A stretch of DNA of 64,000 bases, taken from assembly GCF_000418325.1 (NCBI RefSeq), contig NC_021658.1, positions 13,806,501 through 13,870,500 on the forward strand, given 5' to 3'. How positions within the stretch are numbered: position 1 is the stretch's first letter; the number at the start of each line of letters is the position of its first letter. This DNA comes from Sorangium cellulosum So0157-2. Its GTDB lineage: Bacteria; Myxococcota_A; Polyangia; Polyangiales; Polyangiaceae. Shown piece by piece: positions 40,834-48,928 of the stretch. Below the pieces are notes generated by a model. The model made no database searches, was not told the origin of the DNA, and saw only the letters and a list, made by a program, of their open reading frames with translations. A program made the position numbers and the translations under genes.

Positions 40834-43800
40834 ATGGCGCTCGCTCTTCGACGCGTTTTGCGGGCGTTGATCCCGCTCGTGATGTTTCTCGCATGCGTGC
40901 TCGCGCAGGCGGGATGCCAGTGCATCTCCGGCGACCCGCCCGTGGATCCGCGTCAGGGCGTCGTCGCCTGCCGAACCCAGAGCGCACACGGCCCTGCCGC
41001 GGAGCGCCCCGCGCCGGCGGTCGAGACCGTCGCCGCCGGCGCCATCCCGGGGGCGTTCTCCATCACGAGCACCGGGGAGGCCGTGTACACCATGGAGCTG
41101 GCCTCCCCGCCCTCGCGCGCGGGCATGGGGCCTCGGATCGAGCTCGTGTATCGCAGCGACGGCGGCGACGGCGTGCTGGGGGCCGGCTTCGCCATCGCCG
41201 GACTGTCCGCGATCACGCGATGTTCGAAGAGCCTCGCGCAGGACGGGGAGATCCGCGGCGTGCGGTACGACGGCGACGACGCGCTCTGCCTCGACGGCCA
41301 GCGCCTCGTCCCCGTGGGAGAGGGGCCGGGGATCATCGAGTACCGGACGTTCCCGGACACCGTCGTCAAGGTGGTCGGGCACTACGGTCCGGAAGGCGGA
41401 GCGCCCGCCGAGGCGCTCTTCTTCGAGGCAACCCTGCCCAGCGGCCGCGTCGTCGAGTACGGGCGCACCGAGGGCAGCAAGCCGCTCGCCCGGGGCGGCG
41501 TCCCGCGCGCGTGGCTCGCGAGCAAGGCCCGCGACGGCCGCGGCAACGCCATGACGTACGCGTACTGCCTCGCCGAGGCGGAGGACGGCCATGCCGCCGA
41601 GTACGCGGTGGACGAGATCCGCTATACGAGCTTCGAGGGCACACCGTCGCTCGAGCCATCCCGGGCGGTGCGCTTCGTGTATGGGACCAAGGATCCGGCC
41701 GCCATTCGCACCGGCTACTCGGGCGGCATGGCGCTCCAGCGCTCGCTTCGCCTCGACGAGATCCAGATGCTCGGTCCGGGCGATGCGCTGGTCCGGAGCT
41801 ACGGCTTCCGCTATGAGCTCAGCCCGACGACGAGCCGTACCCTCCTGACCGAGGTCGAGGAGTGCGCGAGCGATAGGGTCTGCAAGCCTCCCACGCGCTT
41901 TCAGTACAGCCACGCGGAGCCCGGATTCGAGCGGGTGACGACGGAGATCGAAAAGCCGGTCTCCGAGAGGGCGAGCCCGATGGTGTTCGACCTCGACGCC
42001 GACGGGCGCGACGACCTCGTGATTCCGGACGTGGTCGCGGGGCTCAGCACACCGAGGAACCCGATCACCGCGTGGCGGGTGGCGCGGAACGTCGGCCTGC
42101 GCGCCTCGCCTTCCTTTCTCGCACCGGCGGAGCTCGCCTTCCTCGAGGAGTGGCCCACGGTCGCCGATCCGATGGGGCCCTCCGATCCGGCCCTGCTTCA
42201 GCCCGAGCTCGGGACGGTCCTGGACTACGACGACGATGGGCGGGGGGACGTGCTGCTCCATGACGTGTACGATGCCAAGACGACGTGGCATGTGCTCCTG
42301 TCCCGGCCGGACTGGACCTTCGCGCTCCATGACACGGGCATCCGCCGGCCCTTCCCGCTCGGGGTCACGCCCGCGCCGCCGAGCCTGAGCAGCCCCGGCG
42401 CGTCGATGCACCTCGCCGACCTGGACGGCGATGGCGTGCCGGATCTCCTCCAGTGCGAGGACCATGACCGCCTGGGACAGTCGCCGATCCCGGCGTCTTC
42501 CGTGTGGACCGTCCACCTCTGGAGGCCTGCAAGCGGCGCGACGCCCGCGGGCTTCGATCCCGTAGGCGAATCGATCGAGCTGCTCATCGGCTATCCCTGC
42601 GATACGGAGCTCCACACGCTCGATGTCGACGCCGACGGCAAGATCGATCTCGTCGTGCCGGCGCTGCGGCGGTTCGGTGACGGGACGGTCCTCCTCGGAT
42701 CGAGCTACGATGCGATCATGCGCCGGGGCGAGGGGCGCTGGGAGGTGCTCGACACGGAGCTGCCCGTCGTGTGGCCCGGGGGCCGCGTCGTCTTCCTCGA
42801 CGTGAACGGAGACGGCCTGCCCGATGCCGTCGAGTCCGGCCCGGGTGATCACCAGCTCTATACCTTCTTCAACACGGGGCCGACCTTCGTGGCCTCGCCG
42901 TTCCGGACCGTGGACGCGTTCAGTTTTGGGGATCTGTTCGGTTTTCCTGATCAGGACGCGTTCTTCCGGTTCGCCGTGCCGCTCGACGTCAACGGCGACG
43001 GGCGGCAGGATCTCCTCATGCCGGTTCCACCAGGCATGCTGCTGGGCGGCTCGGATGCGCTCCCGTCGTGGGCCGTCCTGCTCGCGACGGGCGGCCGCGC
43101 CGGGCCGCCCTTCAGGCTGGTCGCCCCGGGGCTGCCGTTCGAGGCCAGCCTCGGCGATGCGGTCCCCCTCGCCGATCCGCGCGGGCCGCGCACCGGCGAT
43201 GTCGACAGGGACGGCGCGCAGGACGTGATCCTGTCGCTCGGCGGCGTGTTCAACGTGTTCCGGAAGCTCTCGGCCGATCAGGATCTCCTGGTCGCGGTCT
43301 CCGACGGGATGAACGCGCACGACCCGACCGAGCCCGACTTCGTGCCCAACGTGAGCCTCTCGTACGGGCATCTGACCGACGCGTCGGCGGCGACGGGCGA
43401 CGGAGCGGAGGATCCGGCGCGGGAGAGCCCGCTGTACCTCGCGCGTTCCGGCGCGGCGGACGACTGCGGCCACCCGCGGCGCTGCGTCGTGGGACCTCGT
43501 CGGGTGGTCAGCGCGTACGCCCTCAACAACGGAGCGGACCGACCGCGGCGCTTCGAGGTCAGCTACCGCGACGGGCGCTACCACCGGCTGGGCCGGGGAT
43601 TTCTCGGCTTTGGCGGGCGGCTCGTCACCGACCTGGATACGGGCGCCGCGACGCTCGATGCGTACGATCACGTCTCCTTCGACGACGAGCTCCAGGTCTT
43701 TCCGTTCGCGGGGAGCGTCCAGCGGAGTTGGCGCTGGGCTCCGGGGCTGCCGAGCCAGCCAAGGCCGGAGCAGATCGAGCTCTCGTTCGTCGACGTGACG

Positions 43801-46800
43801 CGGACGCTCGTTCCAACGAACGACGGCGCGACATATTTCACACTGCCGACCGAGCGCCGGGTGAGGCGAGCGCAAGGGGTCTATCCGCCTCCGAACGGCG
43901 CGACGACAGCCATCGAGGCGTACGTGCGGGAGGTCGAGGCCGGAGGCGGCAGCGCGACGCTGCTGCGCGACTCCGTGTCGACGGTGACGGGCTTCGACAC
44001 GTTCGGCAATGTGCGCGCCGAGGAGGTCGCGACGAGCGGCGTCGACCTGACGTTCAAGGTCACGCGGACGTTCAAGAACGACACCGAGCGCTGGGTCCTC
44101 GGCCAGCTCCAGACGCAGAAGGAGTGCAGCGCGGCGGCGGGGATGTCGCAGTGCCGGACCCTCACGCGAACGAACACCATCCACGGCGAGGTGGAGACCG
44201 AGTCCCCCGAGAGCGACGACGGCCTGCCGGACACGAAGCTGACGATCGCCTATGCGCGCGACGACTTCGGGAACATCACCGGCGTCACGGCGGAGGACGC
44301 CTTCGGGCACCAGCGGGCATCCAGCGCGGACTTCGACGAGGAGGGCATTTTCCTCGAGAAGTACGTGAACGCGGCCGAGCATACGACCCTCGTGGAGTTC
44401 GACGGCGCGCTCGGCGTGCTCCTCGAGCGGGTCGATCCGAATCAGCTCGTGACGACGTGGTCGTACGATGGCTTCGGGCGCCTCGGCGTCGAGACGCGCC
44501 CGGACGGCACGACGACGGTCACGCTCTCCCGCTCCAAGGACGGCGGCCCGGCGCAGGACGCGTGGCGGGTGAGGCAGCGGCGCACCATGACCGGCGGGGC
44601 CGACGACACGGTCGAGCTCGATGGCCTCGGCCGCCCGATCCGCTGGTGGTGGTACGGGCCCGAGCCGGAGCCGGCACAGCGGGCGGGCGATGCGAAGCGC
44701 ATCCTGCAGGAGATTGGCTACGACGAACTGGGCGAGCACATCTCGCGGCGCTCGGTGCCGGTCCGCGAAGATACGCCCGAGCGCGAGAGGTTGTACGATC
44801 GCTATGAGTACGACGCGGTAGGCCGCGAGGGGCGGCATACGACGCCATGGAACGCGGTCACGACGACCGAGTACGATGGCCTGCGCGTGCGCGTCAACGA
44901 CCCGCTCGATCACGTGACCGTGACCGAGCTGGATCCGCTGGGGCGAACCGCGTCGATCACCGACGCCGCCGACGGGATCACCCGCTACAGTTACGGCCCG
45001 TTCGGTATGCTGCACACGGTCACCGATCCAGGCGATGCGGTGACGCGCACGACGCGCGACGCGTTCGGCCGCGTCCGGCAGCTCGACGACCCCGATCGGG
45101 GCACGACGGTCTCGATCCATGACGGCTTCGGCGAGCTGGTTTCGTCGACCGATGCGCTCGGGCGAGAAACCATGTGGGCGTACGACGCGCTCGGGCGACC
45201 CCGCTCGCGCGTAGACCGGGACGGTGCGGAGCGCCTGACGACCACGTGGACCTGGGACACCGCGGCGCATGGTGTCGGAAAGCTCCACGCGCTCGCGAGC
45301 CCCGACGGGGAGAAGACGTACGGGTACACCGACCGCGGCCAGCTCGACACGATCTCACTCCGCATCGACGGCGAGCGCGCTTCCCTGGAGGCCAGGCTGG
45401 GCTACGACGAGCTCGGTCGCGTCGAGGCGGTCACGTATCCGGCGCCGGCCGGCGCGGCGCCGTTCGTCGTGGCCCACGATCGCGACGCGCATGGCCATGT
45501 GCTCGCCGTGCGCGACCGCGGAACGGGCTTCGCCTACTGGCGCCTGACGGACGTGGACGACGCGGGGCGCTTCCAGGAGGAGGTGTTCGGCAACGGCGTC
45601 GTCACGGAGCGGAGCTATTTCGCCGACAAGCAGCGCCTGAGGCACATGGCGACGCAGAGCGGCGCGGGTGAGGTGCAGGACCTCGACTATGGGTTCGACG
45701 ATCTCCTCAATCTCACGCGCCGCACCGACGCGCTCCAGCCCGAGAACACGACGGAGCGCTTTCGCTATGACCCGCTCCAGCGGTTGACCTGCGCGTACTT
45801 CGGCGATGTCGAGAGCGCGTCGGCGCCCTGCGCGCTCCGCTACGACCACGACGCGAACGGCAATCTCACCTTCAAATCGGACATCGGAACGCTCTCGTAC
45901 GATGACCCGCTGCACCCGCACGCGGTCACCGGCGCGGGCACGGGCAGCTTCGCCTACGACGCCGTTGGCAATCAGGTCGCGCGGCCGGGCGGCACGATGG
46001 TGCGCTATACGCCGTTCGACCTGCCGGAGCGCATCACCCAGGGCGCGAGCACCATCACGTTCGGTTACGACGGCGACCAGCAGCGGATCCGCAAGACCAC
46101 GCCGGAAAAAGAGACGCTCTACTTCGGCGATCTGTACGAGCGGGTCACCGATCGTGCGTCGGGCGGTGTGGAGCACCGGTACCACGTCCGCTCGCCGGAG
46201 CGCGTGGTGGCGATCGTGACCCGGGGAGGCGCGGACGGCGGCACCCGTTACGTGCATGTCGACCACCTCGGCTCGGTCGACGCGCTCACCGACGAGGACG
46301 GCGACGTGATCGAGCGGCGGAGCTACGACCCGTTCGGCCAGCGCAGGAACGCCGTGTGGGGAGAGCCGGCGCCGGCGTCGTTCGCCAGCGAGACGACGCA
46401 GGGGTTCACCGGGCACGAGAGCGACGATGAGCTCGGGCTCGTGAACATGAAGGGCCGGCTCTACGATCCCAGCATCGGGCGGTTCTTGACCACGGACCCC
46501 ATCGTTTCGATTCCGTCCTTCGGACAGAGCTGGAACCCGTACAGCTACGTGCTGAACAACCCCCTCGCGTACGTCGACCCGGGCGGCTTTCAAGAAGCGC
46601 TCCCGGAGGCCGGGGCTCGCTCACCGCTGCCGGCCGGCGCGGAGTTCAGTTGGGAAGTGCTCGACCTGTCGCCGGTCGGACTCGATCTGCGCGTCGTCCC
46701 GTTGCCGAAGCACGAGGCGCGCGCCGACGCCGATACCAACGCCACGGCTGCCAAGACGGGCGGCGCCACGCCGCCGATCGACGTCAGCGTGCTCGGGACG

Positions 46801-47580
46801 AGCGCGGGCTTCGTGCCCGAGCCGGCGCTGTCGTCGGCGGAGGCCACGAGCCCCGCCAGCCTGGTCGGCGACACCTTGCTCGGCACTGCCGAGGGGACGG
46901 GCGAGCTGGCGCTCGGCCTCGCGCAATCGCTGGTCCTGAATGCGATGACGCTCGGCGGTTACGGGGCCTACCAGCACGGCCGCGCGATGTGGGACGGCTA
47001 CCAGGCAGCCGGCTTCCTCGGCGCGATCAACGCACTCAACCCGCTCTATGAGATTGGGCGCCACGGGGCGGACACGGCCCTCGCCATCGACCGGAGCGAC
47101 TATCGGGCGGCGGGCTCGGCGGGGGTGAAGGCGATCCTCCTCGGCGCGGCAACGGTGTACGGTGCGGGAAGAGGGCTCGGGGCGCTCGCGGAGGGGTCGA
47201 CGGCTGCGGTGGGCGCCGTACGAGCAGCGGCGCTGCGGCCATACGGAGGCCCTGGTGGTGGGCACCATATTCCGGCCAAGAACGCGTTCGTAGGAGCACC
47301 TGGCTACGACGCGAATGCGGCGCTGGCCATTCCAAATACGGAGCTGGCTCGACTCGGCGTGTCGCACAGCGCGGTCACCGGTGCACAAATGACAGGCTAT
47401 AGGGCCTTCGCACGAACCGGCGCTCCGCTGACGTGGGAGACCGTCGCCACCATAGAGACCAACGCGCTCGTGCGTGGCGGAATGGCATCAGACATGGCAC
47501 AAAGCACCGTAAATGCAGCAATCAAATCATTGCAAGAGGCCGGGGTCGCAGGCCCCATTCGTATCCCCTGGGGAGGTTAG
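40834..47580 (+). CDS. Rhs/YD-repeat lipoprotein with HNH-like C-terminal toxin tip
   Basis: This 2248-residue protein has a lipoprotein signal ending LAQAGC (Cys28). A SpvB/TcB-like N-terminal part follows, then FG-GAP/VCBS-type repeats (LDLDADGRDDLVIPD, LDVNGDGLPDAVESG, PLDVNGDGRQDLLMP). Many YD repeats run from about residue 1050 to 1830, and the Rhs core ends at RLYDPSIGRFLTTDP and NNPLAYVDPGGF (near position 46590). The variable tip of about 330 residues has a hydrophobic pre-toxin stretch, then GHHIPAKNAFVGAPGYD near residue 2143, which looks like an HNH/endonuclease VII-type His motif. GGGAGG lies 5 nt before the ATG. The immunity gene begins 2 nt after the stop. Probably a contact-dependent nuclease toxin; the exact nuclease family is uncertain. 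Confidence 0.82.
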   Translation: MALALRRVLRALIPLVMFLACVLAQAGCQCISGDPPVDPRQGVVACRTQSAHGPAAERPAPAVETVAAGAIPGAFSITSTGEAVYTMELASPPSRAGMGPRIELVYRSDGGDGVLGAGFAIAGLSAITRCSKSLAQDGEIRGVRYDGDDALCLDGQRLVPVGEGPGIIEYRTFPDTVVKVVGHYGPEGGAPAEALFFEATLPSGRVVEYGRTEGSKPLARGGVPRAWLASKARDGRGNAMTYAYCLAEAEDGHAAEYAVDEIRYTSFEGTPSLEPSRAVRFVYGTKDPAAIRTGYSGGMALQRSLRLDEIQMLGPGDALVRSYGFRYELSPTTSRTLLTEVEECASDRVCKPPTRFQYSHAEPGFERVTTEIEKPVSERASPMVFDLDADGRDDLVIPDVVAGLSTPRNPITAWRVARNVGLRASPSFLAPAELAFLEEWPTVADPMGPSDPALLQPELGTVLDYDDDGRGDVLLHDVYDAKTTWHVLLSRPDWTFALHDTGIRRPFPLGVTPAPPSLSSPGASMHLADLDGDGVPDLLQCEDHDRLGQSPIPASSVWTVHLWRPASGATPAGFDPVGESIELLIGYPCDTELHTLDVDADGKIDLVVPALRRFGDGTVLLGSSYDAIMRRGEGRWEVLDTELPVVWPGGRVVFLDVNGDGLPDAVESGPGDHQLYTFFNTGPTFVASPFRTVDAFSFGDLFGFPDQDAFFRFAVPLDVNGDGRQDLLMPVPPGMLLGGSDALPSWAVLLATGGRAGPPFRLVAPGLPFEASLGDAVPLADPRGPRTGDVDRDGAQDVILSLGGVFNVFRKLSADQDLLVAVSDGMNAHDPTEPDFVPNVSLSYGHLTDASAATGDGAEDPARESPLYLARSGAADDCGHPRRCVVGPRRVVSAYALNNGADRPRRFEVSYRDGRYHRLGRGFLGFGGRLVTDLDTGAATLDAYDHVSFDDELQVFPFAGSVQRSWRWAPGLPSQPRPEQIELSFVDVTRTLVPTNDGATYFTLPTERRVRRAQGVYPPPNGATTAIEAYVREVEAGGGSATLLRDSVSTVTGFDTFGNVRAEEVATSGVDLTFKVTRTFKNDTERWVLGQLQTQKECSAAAGMSQCRTLTRTNTIHGEVETESPESDDGLPDTKLTIAYARDDFGNITGVTAEDAFGHQRASSADFDEEGIFLEKYVNAAEHTTLVEFDGALGVLLERVDPNQLVTTWSYDGFGRLGVETRPDGTTTVTLSRSKDGGPAQDAWRVRQRRTMTGGADDTVELDGLGRPIRWWWYGPEPEPAQRAGDAKRILQEIGYDELGEHISRRSVPVREDTPERERLYDRYEYDAVGREGRHTTPWNAVTTTEYDGLRVRVNDPLDHVTVTELDPLGRTASITDAADGITRYSYGPFGMLHTVTDPGDAVTRTTRDAFGRVRQLDDPDRGTTVSIHDGFGELVSSTDALGRETMWAYDALGRPRSRVDRDGAERLTTTWTWDTAAHGVGKLHALASPDGEKTYGYTDRGQLDTISLRIDGERASLEARLGYDELGRVEAVTYPAPAGAAPFVVAHDRDAHGHVLAVRDRGTGFAYWRLTDVDDAGRFQEEVFGNGVVTERSYFADKQRLRHMATQSGAGEVQDLDYGFDDLLNLTRRTDALQPENTTERFRYDPLQRLTCAYFGDVESASAPCALRYDHDANGNLTFKSDIGTLSYDDPLHPHAVTGAGTGSFAYDAVGNQVARPGGTMVRYTPFDLPERITQGASTITFGYDGDQQRIRKTTPEKETLYFGDLYERVTDRASGGVEHRYHVRSPERVVAIVTRGGADGGTRYVHVDHLGSVDALTDEDGDVIERRSYDPFGQRRNAVWGEPAPASFASETTQGFTGHESDDELGLVNMKGRLYDPSIGRFLTTDPIVSIPSFGQSWNPYSYVLNNPLAYVDPGGFQEALPEAGARSPLPAGAEFSWEVLDLSPVGLDLRVVPLPKHEARADADTNATAAKTGGATPPIDVSVLGTSAGFVPEPALSSAEATSPASLVGDTLLGTAEGTGELALGLAQSLVLNAMTLGGYGAYQHGRAMWDGYQAAGFLGAINALNPLYEIGRHGADTALAIDRSDYRAAGSAGVKAILLGAATVYGAGRGLGALAEGSTAAVGAVRAAALRPYGGPGGGHHIPAKNAFVGAPGYDANAALAIPNTELARLGVSHSAVTGAQMTGYRAFARTGAPLTWETVATIETNALVRGGMASDMAQSTVNAAIKSLQEAGVAGPIRIPWGG

Positions 47581-47581
47581 C

Positions 47582-47956
47582 ATGCCGAATCCGGAAATTG
47601 AAGAATTCGCCAGGATCTTGGTGCATCAGATTAGGGACGCAGCCGTGCGCAACTGCGACAGCCTACTGCGGCCCGACGCTAGATCTCCAGTTGCAATGAG
47701 ATGGCAAGATGCAGACAAGCAGGGCGCGTTGCCGCAGGCAATGATTCCAGACGCTATCGATGAAACGGTGTTCTCCCTCCTACAGGCAATCGACCAAGGG
47801 ATCCTTCGGGTAAAATTCGTGACAAGTACCGGAAAAGAAGTCGATCTGACGCAGGAAGGACTCGGTGAGCTATCCGGATGGTACATGGGCAGCGGCGGTT
47901 GGCGAGCAATGTACTCCCAAGAACGATTCGTCGATGATTTTGCCGACCTTGATTAA
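47582..47956 (+). CDS. Putative immunity protein for the Rhs tip
   Basis: A 124-residue acidic cytoplasmic protein without signal peptide or membrane helix. The ATG at 47582 follows the Rhs stop codon by one base and has GGGGAGG 5 nt upstream, so it is translated together with the toxin. Its base composition is clearly less GC-rich than the Rhs core, like the toxin tip. Position, size and composition are those of a cognate immunity gene. I do not recognise an immunity family; the role is inferred from context. Confidence 0.7.
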   Translation: MPNPEIEEFARILVHQIRDAAVRNCDSLLRPDARSPVAMRWQDADKQGALPQAMIPDAIDETVFSLLQAIDQGILRVKFVTSTGKEVDLTQEGLGELSGWYMGSGGWRAMYSQERFVDDFADLD

Positions 47957-47957
47957 T

Positions 47958-47988
47958 GAGGTGCACCTCGAACAATGAGGTGCACCTC
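47958..47988. repeat. Two copies of a 12-bp palindrome
   Basis: The perfect palindrome GAGGTGCACCTC occurs at 47958-47969 and 47977-47988, 19 bp apart, and a shorter AGGTGCACCT recurs near 48208 inside the next gene. The pair could bind a dimeric regulator or mark a recombination junction; it lies directly after the immunity gene. Confidence 0.7.
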
Positions 47989-47991
47989 GCA

Positions 47992-48126
47992 ATGATGGAA
48001 TACGCAAGTACCTCCGCGGGCATCGACAGCGATGCGCATGACGCACCGCATCTCATGCCGCAGGTGGCTTTCGGGTTTACTTTCCGAGCAGACGGAGGTC
48101 CCGAACTCATGGAGAAATGGTTGTGA
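47992..48126 (+). pseudogene. Small open frame, possible 5' half of a broken gene
   Basis: A 44-codon frame from ATG 47992 to TGA 48126 encodes a peptide ending FRADGGPELMEKWL. It overlaps the next open frame, which starts at ATG 48117 one base out of frame. The overlap and the size suggest either a coupled pair or one small protein of about 145 residues split by a one-base shift. No ribosome site is evident for the 48117 start. Confidence 0.35.
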
Positions 48127-48419
48127 TTGTCCGCAGGGAGGTGGAAGAATTTGTTCTGCTTGGGCCACTTCCGGATTCTCGCGCTTCTGAGGAGGCAATA
48201 GCGTTGCATCAGGTGCACCTCCAGCGCATCAAGCGGCCGGTGACGGACGAGGAGGCCGCGCTGTTGGTCAGCTCATTCGGGCCAGACGATTGTTGCGGAC
48301 TTGCATGGACCCTCCTCCACCTGATCGAATCAGCTCCTGGAGGAAGTCCCGTCAAGGCCGAACCGAGCTTTACCGATAATGAGTGGATTCGGCGGCTGTG
48401 GTTGAGTTCCCATAGGTAG
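48117..48419 (+). CDS. Small unknown protein, possible orphan immunity gene
   Basis: A 100-residue protein (EVEEFVLLGPLPDSRASEEA, then DDCCGLAWTLLHLIE) with no signal peptide or membrane helix. It lies between the immunity gene and the remnant of a second Rhs tip, the usual place for a displaced immunity gene. Its true start may lie in the overlapping upstream frame if a frameshift is real. Composition is less GC-rich than the flanking genes. Function is inferred only from position. Confidence 0.45.
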   Translation: MVVIVRREVEEFVLLGPLPDSRASEEAIALHQVHLQRIKRPVTDEEAALLVSSFGPDDCCGLAWTLLHLIESAPGGSPVKAEPSFTDNEWIRRLWLSSHR

Positions 48420-48431
48420 CGATCTCGGTAC

Positions 48432-48590
48432 GCCCTTGCCGATCGACAGGTGCGACCATCGGGCGGCGGGGGGGTGAAGACGATCCTCCTCGGCGCGGCG
48501 ACGGTGTTCGGTGCGCGAAGAGGGCTGGGGGCGCTTCAAGCAACGCTCCCGGAGGCCGGGCTCGCTCACCGCTTTCGGCTGGCGACCACG
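48432..48590 (+). pseudogene. Remnant of an Rhs C-terminal region, rearranged
   Basis: Two short stretches match the intact Rhs gene. The segment 48432-48536 resembles 47080-47205 (CCATCGGGCGGCGGG..., encoding VKTILLGAATVFGARRGLGAL against VKAILLGAATVYGAGRGLGAL). The segment 48537-48578 resembles 46591-46632 (CTCCCGGAGGCCGG). In the intact gene the second segment precedes the first, so the remnant is permuted and must come from recombination between Rhs tips. It has no start codon and is not expected to encode a protein. Confidence 0.75.
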
Positions 48591-48928
48591 GCGGCCCAGG
48601 GCGACGGGTCAGCCGGCGCGAGGTCCGCGAGCCCGGGGCTCGCCGGTTGGGCCCGGGTCGGGTGCATGCTTTCCGAGGGGGTACGACCCGAGGCCATGGC
48701 CCCCTGGAACCCCGAGGAAAGCGCCGGAGCGCACCGGTTCGCCCTCGCGGAATCGTCCCGCCTTCGCCCCTTGTGGCCGCGCCCGCCGCCGCTCCCTCCG
48801 CCGCCGCTCTGCTCCGTTATCCTACCCGGCGTAGCATCCTCCCGGCGCTTCGCTGCCGGAGCGCCGCGGGCCGACACACCGGCATCGACGCCGACCTCTC
48901 GCCTTGGTTACGCTTCCCGATCCAGCCC
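48591..48928. other. Gap before hsdR without a supported gene
   Basis: About 340 bp between the Rhs remnant and hsdR. It should include the promoter of the restriction-modification operon, but I see no consensus promoter, terminator or coding frame in it. Confidence 0.5.

Noticed and set aside
40411..45288. Minus-strand open frame of about 1625 codons antisense to the Rhs gene
   Set aside because: The plus strand has lipobox, FG-GAP and YD repeats; the antisense product has none.
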